Positions 49,345 to 58,544 of a stretch of 64,000 nt of DNA are shown piece by piece. The stretch's first letter is position 1. Each line of letters begins with the position of its first letter. The translations under genes were made by a program, and so were the position numbers. This DNA comes from Flavobacterium aquidurense (GTDB lineage: Bacteria; Bacteroidota; Bacteroidia; Flavobacteriales; Flavobacteriaceae), in the NCBI GenBank assembly GCA_900107365.1, contig FNPS01000005.1, positions 62,001 through 126,000 of the forward strand. The letters are read 5' to 3'. Below the pieces are notes generated by a model that was not told where the DNA came from, did not search any database, and worked only from the letters and a program-made list of their open reading frames with translations.

Positions 49345-51159
49345 TTATTTTAATAAAGTAATAACAACACGTCTGTTTGATGCTTTCCCTGAAGCAGAAT
49401 TATTATCTGCAACCGGATCGCTTTGACCTTTTCCGTCAACTAATTGGAAACGGCTTGCCGGAATACCTTTTTGTTTCAGGTAATTTGCAACTGCTTCTGC
49501 TCTGCTTTTTGAAAGAGCTAAATTAGCATCTGCATTTCCAACATTGTCAGTATGTCCAACAATAGTTAGTTTTGTGTTTTCAGCTTGTACCAAAAGATTG
49601 TAAATTTTCTCAACTTCTTTACTAGAAGAGTTTGAAATTTCAGCACTTCCTGTATTGAAATTAATTTTCCACTCTCCGGAAGCTACAACTTCTTTTGCTT
49701 CTGCACTATAATCTGCTTTATCAGCCGAAGTCGATTCGATATCGTTGATGTTTTTCAGGAAAAATAAGTTTACTGCCTGATCGTAAGGAACAACTGCGCC
49801 AACATTTTCATTAAATCCAAACGGATTCAATTCTGTTAAATATCCAGAAACCTGATTATAAACAGATTTATATCTGTTCACACCATCTGATAAACCAAAA
49901 TATTGCATTACGTCAGCATAATTAAATACTTTAGATCCACCCATATTATAAGTCAATCCTGCTTTTGTTCCTTGCTGTCCTTTGAACATTTTGTACCAAT
50001 ATTCAGGAGTTTCAAGTTTATAAGTATCAGCAACTGCCTGTGATGCTCTTACTTTCCAGTCTTCATAGTTTTTCATTTGATTTGAAGCCGTCAATGCCGA
50101 TTTCAAAATATTAGAAACAATATCCGGATTTTTCTCAGCCCATTCTTTAACTCCAATAAGAGCAGTTGGCATTTGGTTATTAAATTCTTTTGTAGAAACA
50201 ATGTCCACAAAACCAGTAAGTTTATCAAAAACGGTTTTATCTCCAGGTGTCCAGGTAGCACAACCGTCGATTTTTCTGTTTACAGATTTTCCAGTTAATT
50301 TTCCGTTTACTACTTCTTTCAAAGTAACAGTCCATCCCGTTGTCTGAGATTTGATTAATTCTTCAGCCGATTTAATATAATCATCATTTTCAGATGGATA
50401 AATATTCACCGCATCTGCATCATATGTTGTTGGATCCGGATTTACTTTTAATCCGTTTGCAAAACAATAGTTTACAGTTGTAACCCAGTCACCATCTCCA
50501 AGAACTGCAGAAATAACAGAACCTTTCATCGATTTTGGATCAGATTTCCAGCTTGGAGGTCCAATCAATTTATCTTCACCGTAACTCATACCCACAACAC
50601 CCATAACCTGTAAGTGGTATTTGTCTTTTCCGTATTTTTCGTCTAATGATTTTTGAACAGAGCTTATATAAAATGGAGCACCATCACCCATGATCATAAC
50701 GGCAAAAACACTTTTATCTGAAGATGGAAAAGCTTCGCCTTTATCAAATTCTTCAATAAATTTCATTTGCATATTACGCAATTCTGAAAGCCAGTCCTGA
50801 CGGATAATTTCAAGATTTACTCCGTTTTTTTCCATCAATGATCCTTTTGTTGTTTTTGGACCACCATTAGAAACAATAATTCCAGACTGCGCATTCCATG
50901 CATAAGCACCAATTTTTACTAAAGGTTTGTCGGCAACTTCTGAAGATATTTCTGTTGAAGGAAGTGCTATTTTTTCGGCATTGGTAACATTATTAACGTC
51001 TGTCGAGTTTAATTCCATACCATCCAATTGTTTAGAAACAGCTGTTTTAATTCCAGGAGACAAATAATAAACCCCTCCTAAAATTACTCCAATTCCAACA
51101 ATAACGATCAATAATTCAGAAAGAGTAGTTAGCTTTTCTGTTCTTAAAATTTTTCCCAT
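49345..51159 (-). CDS. Membrane-anchored periplasmic binding protein fused to OmpA domain
   Basis: Protein of 604 residues with three parts. Residues about 14-32 are a membrane helix (LLIVIVGIGVILGGVYYLS) that lacks a good cleavage or lipobox site, so it should remain in the inner membrane. Residues about 70-440 are a type 2 periplasmic binding domain of the nitrate/taurine (NMT1/SsuA) kind (KPLVKIGAYAWNAQSGIIVS; GVVGMSYGEDKLIG). Residues about 495-604 are an OmpA-like peptidoglycan-binding domain (GHTDNVGNADANLALSKSRA, with the Asp and Arg that hold peptidoglycan). It would link inner membrane, ligand sensing and cell wall. A stem-loop separates it from the permease gene. Confidence 0.9.
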   Translation of the reverse strand: MGKILRTEKLTTLSELLIVIVGIGVILGGVYYLSPGIKTAVSKQLDGMELNSTDVNNVTNAEKIALPSTEISSEVADKPLVKIGAYAWNAQSGIIVSNGGPKTTKGSLMEKNGVNLEIIRQDWLSELRNMQMKFIEEFDKGEAFPSSDKSVFAVMIMGDGAPFYISSVQKSLDEKYGKDKYHLQVMGVVGMSYGEDKLIGPPSWKSDPKSMKGSVISAVLGDGDWVTTVNYCFANGLKVNPDPTTYDADAVNIYPSENDDYIKSAEELIKSQTTGWTVTLKEVVNGKLTGKSVNRKIDGCATWTPGDKTVFDKLTGFVDIVSTKEFNNQMPTALIGVKEWAEKNPDIVSNILKSALTASNQMKNYEDWKVRASQAVADTYKLETPEYWYKMFKGQQGTKAGLTYNMGGSKVFNYADVMQYFGLSDGVNRYKSVYNQVSGYLTELNPFGFNENVGAVVPYDQAVNLFFLKNINDIESTSADKADYSAEAKEVVASGEWKINFNTGSAEISNSSSKEVEKIYNLLVQAENTKLTIVGHTDNVGNADANLALSKSRAEAVANYLKQKGIPASRFQLVDGKGQSDPVADNNSASGKASNRRVVITLLK

Positions 51160-51187
51160 TTTTATTTAAAAATTAAATTTAATTGTT

Positions 51188-52309
51188 TTAAAAAATATCT
51201 CCAAAACCACCGCCAGACATCTTGTCTTCTTTGGTCATTTTGTAATTTGGATTTGTATATTTTGTCGAATCCGGAATTGTGTTGTCGCCTGTTTTAATTT
51301 CATCTGCTAATGAATCTAATCTAGAATAAAGCTCATCATTATCAACAGAATATTTAGAAGTCAGGGCATCAATGTCGATTAAGTTTTCAGACGTTCTGGC
51401 GATATCCTGAGCAATTGTAGAAGTTACAACCTCTAAAGCATATTCTAATTCCCAGTCTTTTGTAAATAACATTGCGCTTTTTGCACTTTCTGTCGCTTCT
51501 TTAGCGTTTCTGGCAAATTCATATTCTTTTTGAAGCATCTTAACTGTTACATCAAAATCAGCAATTTTAATATCAATTGCTGTTCCTGCCAAAGTTAATT
51601 TTCGATCCATTTTTCCTAAAACATTGGCACGAACACCATATTTTTGGATGAAACTTTTACTTTGCTCATATTGAGTTGAAACTCTTTGAGAATCACTTAA
51701 CTTTCTGGCTAATTCACTTTGAAGAGCTACATATTCGTCAGTATCTTTTGCCGCAACACCATTTTGTTTCACCATTTCATCCATCGCAGATTTTAACTTT
51801 TCTGACTGGCGTTGTAAACTCAAAACATCTTCCTGAAACTCCTTTGCCTCTTTTTCAGATTTATTCGCTTCGATTTCCATTTCATTTTTAAGACCTTTTA
51901 GCTTTGCTTTGGTATTCTTAAAAACTTCACGGTTTTTAATCATTTTTTGTTTTTGTTCTTCTAACTCATTAAAAGGATTACTTTGAATTAATGCTTTATG
52001 AATGTTTTTTGTAGCAAAACGAAGTCCTTTCATAATTACAGGAGCCATCATAACCAAAAAAACCAAAAATACACCCGTCGCAGACAAAGCAATTGCCTGG
52101 CCAAGCATTGTAAACAATGGCGGAATAATATAAGTCCAGATTAAATAGCCGCCAACTCCTAATAAGCCAAGTGCCAAAGCCAAAAATAATGACTTTTCAC
52201 CTTTTTTAAGCGCACCTGATTTTAACGCAATTTCTCCTTTAGACTCGTCAAAATGCTTAAGTATTGGTAGTGTCAAAAGAGTGCTTCTTTCTTGTTCGAA
52301 TTTGTCCAT
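51188..52309 (-). CDS. Membrane-anchored coiled-coil protein with GGGFGDIF tail
   Basis: Protein of 373 residues, family not recognised. Two membrane helices lie near residues 39-60 (LALALGLLGVGGYLIWTYII) and 70-92, forming a hairpin. Then a long charged coiled coil runs from about 112 to 225 (EEQKQKMIKNREVFKNTKAK...), and helices follow to about 330. The last residues, MSGGGFGDIF, look like a short conserved tail that could be held by the AAA+ ring. The layout recalls PspA-like membrane-stress proteins but I see no PspA motif. The start ATG shares one base with the stop of the upstream gene. Confidence 0.83.
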   Translation of the reverse strand: MDKFEQERSTLLTLPILKHFDESKGEIALKSGALKKGEKSLFLALALGLLGVGGYLIWTYIIPPLFTMLGQAIALSATGVFLVFLVMMAPVIMKGLRFATKNIHKALIQSNPFNELEEQKQKMIKNREVFKNTKAKLKGLKNEMEIEANKSEKEAKEFQEDVLSLQRQSEKLKSAMDEMVKQNGVAAKDTDEYVALQSELARKLSDSQRVSTQYEQSKSFIQKYGVRANVLGKMDRKLTLAGTAIDIKIADFDVTVKMLQKEYEFARNAKEATESAKSAMLFTKDWELEYALEVVTSTIAQDIARTSENLIDIDALTSKYSVDNDELYSRLDSLADEIKTGDNTIPDSTKYTNPNYKMTKEDKMSGGGFGDIF

Positions 52310-52983
52310 TATAAATATTGATTAATTCCTGTAATTACAGTATTGATTGAGGCTAAGATTTTTTGTTTTGCCAAATTGTTGGCTTCCATTTTTAATTGAA
52401 TTTCTGAAAGCTGCTCCATATTAACAGGATCAATTTTTTGAAGTTCTATTTTTTTGGCTTCCAATTCTTTTTGAAGTTCAATAATTTTGGCTTCCAAATC
52501 AGAAATACTTTTAGACAAATTGTACTTTTCTTTGGTAATTGTATTATCTAAATCGGCTTTTTTTGCTTTGCCAATTGTATCGTATTTGGCATAAACCTTC
52601 TCAATTTCGGCAACATAAAAACTACCTTTTTGTAAAAGGAATTCTTTAGTAAGGTCAGATTTAATTGATTTACCCATCGTAAAAGCCATCTGATAACTTT
52701 GCGGATTTGTTACGCCAACCGCCATTACAGATTTGTAAAGTTCGAAAAAATCAAAACCAGACTCATTCAATGACTCAAAACCTTTATCGTAAACTTCAAA
52801 AATTTCGTTTAAAAAAGGATTGGTCAGCGAGTTTGCAGAAACTGAGTCTGCAACGTGATTCGGAAATTTATTGTCGCTAGCTGGTAAAACAGGTGCTGAT
52901 GGTGGAGTTGCAGGTGCACCCTCTGAATTATTTGCCTCATCATTAATGAAGAGACTCTTCCAATTGAAACTTTCTTTTGCCAT
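52309..52983 (-). CDS. Soluble coiled-coil protein, first gene of the AAA-ABC-OmpA operon
   Basis: Protein of 224 residues, family not recognised. It has no signal peptide or membrane helix. The N-terminus is Pro- and Ala-rich (GAPATPPSAPVLPAS, about residues 18-32). A helical middle follows, and a coiled coil runs from about 150 to 210 (SISDLEAKIIELQKELEAKK). The end, KQKILASINTVITGINQYL, is amphipathic. It should be cytoplasmic and may bind the coiled coil of the next protein. Translational coupling: its TAA overlaps the next ATG. Confidence 0.82.
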   Translation of the reverse strand: MAKESFNWKSLFINDEANNSEGAPATPPSAPVLPASDNKFPNHVADSVSANSLTNPFLNEIFEVYDKGFESLNESGFDFFELYKSVMAVGVTNPQSYQMAFTMGKSIKSDLTKEFLLQKGSFYVAEIEKVYAKYDTIGKAKKADLDNTITKEKYNLSKSISDLEAKIIELQKELEAKKIELQKIDPVNMEQLSEIQLKMEANNLAKQKILASINTVITGINQYL

Positions 52984-53329
52984 TGTTTTTGGTTAATCTT
53001 TTAAAATAACTTTTTGGTTGTCAAATGTTATACGCAGAAAGTGTTAAAAAGTTACTAATTATGAAGCAATAAATATATACTTTTTAGAATTAAAAATGTA
53101 ACTGTTTTACTATCAACCTACTTTATTCTTGTTAAAATTTAAAAAAAAATAGATCTAACTCCATTTTCCTTTTCAAATTTTTAAATTAACGGATTCAAAA
53201 TTACTTGACAAAAATTCTTTAATCGTAATTATTCAATTATTTTAACCGGTATTTTCCCGATTTTTTATATTTTGACAAAAAAAAGAGCCAGCTTTAAGCT
53301 GGCTCTTTAAATATGTACCTAAGATATTT
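52984..53329. other. Intergenic region between the AAA-ABC-OmpA operon and atpG
   Basis: No gene seen in 346 bases. CAAATGTTA at 53022-53030 reads TAACATTTG on the minus strand, one base longer than the -7 consensus, and is a weak candidate promoter for the six-gene operon about 40 bases before its first ATG. The middle is very AT-rich. At the far end is the atpG terminator (53282-53308). Confidence 0.5.
53282..53308. terminator. Terminator of the ATP synthase operon
   Basis: AAAGAGCCAGCTT/AAGCTGGCTCTTT hairpin, almost no loop, A-run and T-run on the sides. It lies 21 bases after the atpG stop on the minus strand. Confidence 0.92.
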
Positions 53330-54190
53330 TTATCCGTTTAAAGCTTCTGCTCCACCAACAATCTCTAAGATTTCGTTAGTAATAGATGCCTGACGTGCTT
53401 TATTGTAAGTCAATTTCAATTGGTTTCTTAATTCAGTTGCGTTGTCAGTTGCTTTGTGCATAGCTGTCATACGTGCTCCGTGTTCTGAAGCAAATGAATC
53501 ACGTATACCTTTGTATAATTGTGTTTTCAATGATTTAGGAATCAAAGTTAACACGATTTCTTCTTTTGAAGGTTCGAAAATATAATCTGCAGCTGAAACT
53601 GGTACATCAGATTTAATTGGCGCTAACGGTAAAAACTGCTCTGTCTGAACAATTTGAGTCGCAGCATTTTTAAACTGATTGTAGATCAATTCTATTCTGT
53701 CGTAATCACCTGATAAGAATTTTTGAGTCAAATTATCAGCAATTCCAGCAACATTTTCAAAAGTTAAATGATCAAAAATTGCATTATGATGACCGTGAAC
53801 TTTAAAAGTTTTACTTAGCACATCATTTCCTTTTTTACCGATAGGAAAAACATCAACTTGTTTTCCAGCGTAAAAAGCAGCACGATTCTTAATCTCTTTT
53901 ATTACGTTAGAATTGAATGCACCACATAAACCTCTGTTTGAAGTTATAGCAACAAGCAATACTTTTTTTACTTCACGTTGTGTTGTGTAGTCTCCTCCAA
54001 CTTCATCATCAAGTGTAGCTGAAAGATTTTGCAACAATTCCGTTAATTTCTCGGCATAAGGGCGCATCGCAGTGATTGCATCTTGTGCTTTCTTAAGCTT
54101 TGCTGCAGAAACCATTTTCATAGCCGATGTAATTTGCATCGTCGATGAAACGGAAGTAATTCTATTACGGATTTCCTTTAAATTTGCCAT
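53330..54190 (-). CDS. atpG: ATP synthase gamma subunit
   Basis: Central rotor stalk of the F1 sector, 286 residues, usual length. The N-terminal helix LKEIRNRITSVSSTMQITSA with MKMVSAAKLKKAQ and the C-terminal helix ARMTAMHKATDNATELRNQL are the coiled coil that turns inside alpha3beta3. TSNRGLCGAFNSNV is the family signature. It is the last gene of the operon; the beta and epsilon genes that often follow are absent from the window, so they are encoded elsewhere. Confidence 0.97.
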   Translation of the reverse strand: MANLKEIRNRITSVSSTMQITSAMKMVSAAKLKKAQDAITAMRPYAEKLTELLQNLSATLDDEVGGDYTTQREVKKVLLVAITSNRGLCGAFNSNVIKEIKNRAAFYAGKQVDVFPIGKKGNDVLSKTFKVHGHHNAIFDHLTFENVAGIADNLTQKFLSGDYDRIELIYNQFKNAATQIVQTEQFLPLAPIKSDVPVSAADYIFEPSKEEIVLTLIPKSLKTQLYKGIRDSFASEHGARMTAMHKATDNATELRNQLKLTYNKARQASITNEILEIVGGAEALNG

Positions 54191-54219
54191 TTGTCGATTA
54201 AAAAATGTGACAATTTGAT

Positions 54220-54267
54220 AATTAGATAATTAGAAAGTTTCCTGAGATATTTTCTAATTATCTAATT
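54220..54267. repeat. Inverted repeat between atpA and atpG
   Basis: AATTAGATAATTAGAAA (54220-54236) and TTTCTAATTATCTAATT (54251-54267) pair perfectly, 17 bp. The word AATTATCTAATTATC also occurs near 63160, so this is likely a dispersed repeat. AT-only stem. Confidence 0.75.
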
Positions 54268-54281
54268 AACGAATTATCTAA

Positions 54282-55859
54282 TTAGATATATTTTGCTGAA
54301 ATTTCTTTTGCTGCTTTTTCGATAACATCAGTAATGTTGTCATCTAACTTACCAGCTTTCAACGCGTTAAGCGTATCTTTATGTTTGCTGTTTAAGTAAG
54401 CTAAGAAATCAGCTTCAAATTCTTTTACTTTATTTACTGGTACACTTTTCAATAAGTTTTTAGAACCAGCATAAATAATAGCTACTTGATTTTCAACAGG
54501 ATAAGGATCATTTAAACCTTGTTTCAAGATTTCAACGTTTCTTCTTCCTTTTTCAATTACGTTTAAAGTAACAGAATCCAAATCAGAACCAAATTTAGCG
54601 AAAGCCTCTAATTCACGGAATTGAGCCTGGTCTAATTTTAAAGTTCCAGAAACTTTTTTCATTGATTTAATCTGAGCATTACCTCCAACACGAGATACAG
54701 AAATACCTACGTTGATCGCAGGACGAACTCCAGAGTTGAACAAATCTCCATCAAGGAAAATCTGACCATCTGTAATCGAAATTACGTTTGTTGGAATATA
54801 TGCAGAAACGTCACCAGCTTGAGTTTCGATAATTGGTAAAGCAGTTAATGAACCACCACCTTTTACGATAGACTTGATAGAATCTGGTAAATCGTTCATG
54901 TTTTTAGCAATTCCATCATCAGCAATTACTTTACAAGCACGCTCTAATAAACGAGAGTGTAAGTAGAAAACGTCTCCAGGATATGCCTCACGTCCCGGTG
55001 GTCTTCTTAATAAAAGAGAAACCTCACGGTAAGCAACAGCTTGTTTAGATAAATCATCATACACAATAAGTGCAGGACGACCTGAATCTCTAAAGTACTC
55101 TCCAATTGCAGCACCTGCGAAAGGAGCATAAACTTGCATTGGGGCTGGATCAGAAGCATTAGCTGCAACAATAACTGTGTAAGCCATTGCGCCTTTTTCT
55201 TCTAACATTTTAGCGATTCCTGCTACAGTTGAAGCTTTTTGCCCAATTGCAACATATATACAGAATACAGGTTTTCCTGCATCGTAAAATTCTTTTTGAT
55301 TTAAGATTGTATCGATACAAACAGTTGATTTACCTGTTTGACGGTCACCAATAACAAGCTCACGTTGTCCACGACCAACCGGGATCATAGCATCTACTGC
55401 TTTTACTCCTGTTTGTAATGGCTCAGTAACTGGCTGACGGAAGATAACTCCAGGAGCTTTTCTTTCTAACGGCATTTCGTATAAGTCTCCACCAATTGGT
55501 CCTTTTCCATCAATTGGAAAACCAAGAGTGTTTACTACACGTCCTACCATTTGCTCACCTACTTTAAGAGAAGCAATACGTTGTGTTCTTTTTGCTGTTG
55601 ATCCTTCTTTGATTCCAGTTGATGGTCCTAAAAGTACCACACCAACATTGTCTTCTTCAAGGTTCAATACAATAGCTTCAAGTCCGTTTTCAAATTCAAC
55701 TAACTCACCATATTGTACATTCGATAGCCCGTAAATACGAGCAATACCATCTCCAACTTGAAGTACCGTTCCTACTTCCTCTAGCGTAGCACCAGATTCA
55801 AAACCTTCTACTTGCTTTCTTAATATTGCTGAAATTTCAGCAGGTTTGATTTCCGCCAT
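54282..55859 (-). CDS. atpA: ATP synthase alpha subunit
   Basis: Non-catalytic nucleotide-binding subunit of F1, 525 residues. Phosphate loop [13 protein letters not shown] (about residues 170-182), the alpha-type [15 protein letters not shown]alker B region, and [17 protein letters not shown] near the C-terminal third. It follows atpH by 38 bases and precedes atpG by 91 bases that include an inverted repeat. Confidence 0.98.
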   Translation of the reverse strand: MAEIKPAEISAILRKQVEGFESGATLEEVGTVLQVGDGIARIYGLSNVQYGELVEFENGLEAIVLNLEEDNVGVVLLGPSTGIKEGSTAKRTQRIASLKVGEQMVGRVVNTLGFPIDGKGPIGGDLYEMPLERKAPGVIFRQPVTEPLQTGVKAVDAMIPVGRGQRELVIGDRQTGKSTVCIDTILNQKEFYDAGKPVFCIYVAIGQKASTVAGIAKMLEEKGAMAYTVIVAANASDPAPMQVYAPFAGAAIGEYFRDSGRPALIVYDDLSKQAVAYREVSLLLRRPPGREAYPGDVFYLHSRLLERACKVIADDGIAKNMNDLPDSIKSIVKGGGSLTALPIIETQAGDVSAYIPTNVISITDGQIFLDGDLFNSGVRPAINVGISVSRVGGNAQIKSMKKVSGTLKLDQAQFRELEAFAKFGSDLDSVTLNVIEKGRRNVEILKQGLNDPYPVENQVAIIYAGSKNLLKSVPVNKVKEFEADFLAYLNSKHKDTLNALKAGKLDDNITDVIEKAAKEISAKYI

Positions 55860-55897
55860 CTTAATTTATAATTTAGACACTTTTATGTGTAATAAAA

Positions 55898-56431
55898 CTA
55901 ATTACTTAACTCTCTTTTTAATACTTGTAATCTGTTTGCAACAGAAGCGTTGTATTGTTGATCACCTATTCTTAAAATAAATCCTCCAATAATAGATGGA
56001 TCTACTATATTTTCTATCGTTATTTTTTTATCTGATAAAGTTGAAACTTTTGCTAAAACTTTAGCTTCTAAAGCTGCATCCAATGGGATTGCTGTAGTAA
56101 CTGTTGCTACTTCAATACCATTACTTTCATCAAATACTTTGCTGTATTCTGCTGCAATTGCATTTAGAATTTCGAATCTTTTGTTTTCGAATAATAAATG
56201 AAATAAACCTTTAGTTACACCATTTACATTTGCAAAAACTTCTAAAAGAGCACTTTCTTTAACTTCAACTTTTGTAGTTGGGTTTTGAATAAAAGTACTT
56301 AATTCTAAATTGCTTTCAATCGTAGAAGCAATTAACTTCATATCGTTATTGACAGCTTCGGCAACACCTTTAGAGTTTGCTAAGTCTAGAATTGCTTTTG
56401 CATAACGAATTGCTGCTCTTGTACTTGCCAT
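55898..56431 (-). CDS. atpH: ATP synthase delta subunit (OSCP)
   Basis: Peripheral stalk subunit of 177 residues that joins F1 alpha to the b subunits. Helical N-domain starts RAAIRYAKAILDLANSKG; the C-domain contains VDPSIIGGFILRIGDQQYNASV, the family signature. The spacing from atpF is 4 bases. Confidence 0.96.
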   Translation of the reverse strand: MASTRAAIRYAKAILDLANSKGVAEAVNNDMKLIASTIESNLELSTFIQNPTTKVEVKESALLEVFANVNGVTKGLFHLLFENKRFEILNAIAAEYSKVFDESNGIEVATVTTAIPLDAALEAKVLAKVSTLSDKKITIENIVDPSIIGGFILRIGDQQYNASVANRLQVLKRELSN

Positions 56432-56435
56432 AATC

Positions 56436-56936
56436 TTAGTTTAACTTTACGTCACCTAACATTTTCTCCACTAATTTAGTTTGAGATTCTTTGTTAGATA
56501 ATTCTTCTTTCAATAATTTTTCAGCGATGCTTAATGATAAAGTTGAAACCTGTGATTTCAATTCAGCCATAGCAGCATTTTTTTCACTTTCGATAGCCGC
56601 TTTAGCCTGCTCGATCATTTTTTGACCTTGCGCTTGTGCTTCGTTTTTAGAATCAGCAATCATTTTCTCTTTCATTTCGCGAGCTTCTTTTAACATCGCA
56701 TCACGTTCTGCACGAGCTTCGTTCAAAATTCTTAAATTGTCAGCCTGAAGATTTTCCATTTCTTTTCTTGCATTTTCTGCAGAAAGTAATGCATCTTTAA
56801 TACCTTGCTCTCTATCATTTACTGCATCAAGAATTGGTTTCCAAGCGAATTTTTTCAACAAAAGAATTAATCCAACAAATATTAATACTTGCCAGAAGAA
56901 CAAACCGAACTCAAACTGATTTATTAACTTTTCCAT
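56436..56936 (-). CDS. atpF: ATP synthase b subunit
   Basis: Peripheral stalk of Fo, 166 residues. One N-terminal membrane helix (FFWQVLIFVGLILLLKKFAW) followed by a long charged helix (residues about 40-150, ENARKEMENLQADNLRILNE...), exactly the b-subunit layout. It follows atpE after 125 bases that contain a strong stem-loop. Confidence 0.97.
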   Translation of the reverse strand: MEKLINQFEFGLFFWQVLIFVGLILLLKKFAWKPILDAVNDREQGIKDALLSAENARKEMENLQADNLRILNEARAERDAMLKEAREMKEKMIADSKNEAQAQGQKMIEQAKAAIESEKNAAMAELKSQVSTLSLSIAEKLLKEELSNKESQTKLVEKMLGDVKLN

Positions 56937-57010
56937 TATAGATAATTATAAATTTTAATTTATGTCTTTTTTAATCGCTTTCCAAAAAGCAATTTTAATG
57001 TTTTAATTTT

Positions 57011-57049
57011 AAAACAATAGTTACAACCAACCGTTGCAACTATTGTTTT
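57011..57049 (-). terminator. Stem-loop between atpE and atpF
   Basis: AAAACAATAGTTACAAC (57011-57027) pairs with GTTGCAACTATTGTTTT (57033-57049), 16 of 17 positions. It lies after the atpE stop on the minus strand. A partial terminator or mRNA-stabilising hairpin here would raise c-subunit output relative to b, matching the higher copy number of c. Confidence 0.8.
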
Positions 57050-57061
57050 TTTGGGTTTTAA

Positions 57062-57253
57062 CTAAGATGCGAATAACGCAGCGAAACCAATACCTTCAAT
57101 AAGTGCAGCTGCAATAAGCATAGCTGTCTGGATTTTTCCAGAAGCTTCTGGCTGACGAGCAATAGCGTCCATTGCTGAACCACCAATTCTACCGATTCCT
57201 AATGCTGCTCCGATTACAATTAATCCAGCTCCAATGATGTTTGGAATTACCAT
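57062..57253 (-). CDS. atpE: ATP synthase c subunit
   Basis: Ring subunit of 63 residues, two helices joined by the polar loop AIARQPEA. The ion-carrying Glu is in LIAAALIEGIGFAAL. No Na+-type ligand set is obvious, so H+ is the likely coupling ion. N-terminal glycine-rich helix GAALGIGRIGGSAM is standard. It is followed by a stem-loop that may set its expression level. Confidence 0.97.
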   Translation of the reverse strand: MVIPNIIGAGLIVIGAALGIGRIGGSAMDAIARQPEASGKIQTAMLIAAALIEGIGFAALFAS

Positions 57254-57350
57254 AATAAATATATTAAAAAATTAAACATTCAATTTTGTTGTAGATTTTT
57301 GAATCTGGATTTTAGAATAATACCTAAATCCGGGATCTCGAATCTAAGTT

Positions 57351-58502
57351 TTAATGATGAGCTTCTTCTTCGTGATGATGCTCTTCTACTGCTGAACCAA
57401 AATAAAGTGCAGACAGCATTGTAAAAATATAGGCTTGTAAAAATGCTACTAAAATTTCAAGAATAGAAAGCACAAATGATAATCCAAAAGACAAACTGCT
57501 TCCAATCCAGCTTTTAAAGATAAACATTAATCCGATGATACTCATTAAAACAATGTGACCAGCGAAGATATTTGCATACAAACGAATCATTAATGAGAAT
57601 GGCTTGATGAAAACACCTAGCAATTCAATTGGAGCCAAAATAATTCTCATTGGTTTTGGCACGCCTGGCATCCAGAAAATGTGACCCCAGTAATTTTTAT
57701 TTGCTGTAAGATTTGTAATTAAGAAAGTAATGATTGCTAAAGAGAATGTAATCGTTAAATTACCTGTAGCATTAATTCCTAGTGGTGTTAATCCGAAAAT
57801 ATTTAAAAACAATACAAAGAAAAAGATAGTCAATAAATAACTCATGTATTTTCTATAATGCTTTTCACCAATATTTGGAATTGCAATTTCGTCACGAATG
57901 TAAACTACTAATGGTTCGAAAATTCTTCCAACTCCAGAAGCAATACCTCCGTTTTTAGTATAAGATTTTGCCAGGCTAGAAAACAACCATAACATTAATA
58001 AAGCTGCTGCAAAAATAGAAACTACTGTTTTAGTAATTGAAAAATCTAAAGGACGAACATTTGTTGGATGTCCCGTTTTTTCATCTTCAGTAATTGTTCC
58101 TGTAGCATCTGTTTTGTAGATTTTACCATCATGATGATTAATCACATAATAATTTCCATTTGATTCAGCTACCGCATGACCATGATTAAATTTTGATGAA
58201 GAAAACATTTGCAATCCATTATCCCAGATAATAACTGGTAAAGAAAAACCATAATATTTTCCTGTCTCATCATCCTGAGTCAAGGTAAAATCATGAGAAT
58301 CTAAAACGTGATGATTCACGAAAGCTTTAATTTTAGATTTTACGTCAGTTGGCTCTGCATGATGGCCTTCTGCAGCAGCTTCATGAGCTACTTCAGTTTG
58401 AGTATGTGCAGCGTCCTTTTCCGAATTAGCAAAGCTTATTACTGGAAGACATGCTACTAAAGCTACAAGAATAAATCTGAGTGGTCTGTTTGAAATCACC
58501 AT
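57351..58502 (-). CDS. atpB: ATP synthase a subunit with long His-rich periplasmic N-terminus
   Basis: Proton-channel subunit of 383 residues, about 110 longer than E. coli AtpB. The start has a signal-like helix (FILVALVACLPVISFA). A periplasmic stretch of about 130 residues follows, with His patches (EGHHAEP, VNHHVLDSHD) and a beta-rich part. The helices start near residue 160, and the channel Arg lies in IKPFSLMIRLYANIFAGH. The C-terminus EEHHHEEEAHH is also His-rich. Such extensions are common in Bacteroidota. A strong promoter lies at 58545-58573. Confidence 0.96.
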   Translation of the reverse strand: MVISNRPLRFILVALVACLPVISFANSEKDAAHTQTEVAHEAAAEGHHAEPTDVKSKIKAFVNHHVLDSHDFTLTQDDETGKYYGFSLPVIIWDNGLQMFSSSKFNHGHAVAESNGNYYVINHHDGKIYKTDATGTITEDEKTGHPTNVRPLDFSITKTVVSIFAAALLMLWLFSSLAKSYTKNGGIASGVGRIFEPLVVYIRDEIAIPNIGEKHYRKYMSYLLTIFFFVLFLNIFGLTPLGINATGNLTITFSLAIITFLITNLTANKNYWGHIFWMPGVPKPMRIILAPIELLGVFIKPFSLMIRLYANIFAGHIVLMSIIGLMFIFKSWIGSSLSFGLSFVLSILEILVAFLQAYIFTMLSALYFGSAVEEHHHEEEAHH

Positions 58503-58544
58503 ATCTGTTGAAAATCTGATTTTTTACGTTTCTAAAATTTGGTG

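Noticed and set aside
53330..58502. ATP synthase operon judged incomplete through deletion of beta and epsilon genes
   Set aside because: Flavobacteria commonly encode atpD and atpC elsewhere, and the operon ends with a clean terminator after atpG.
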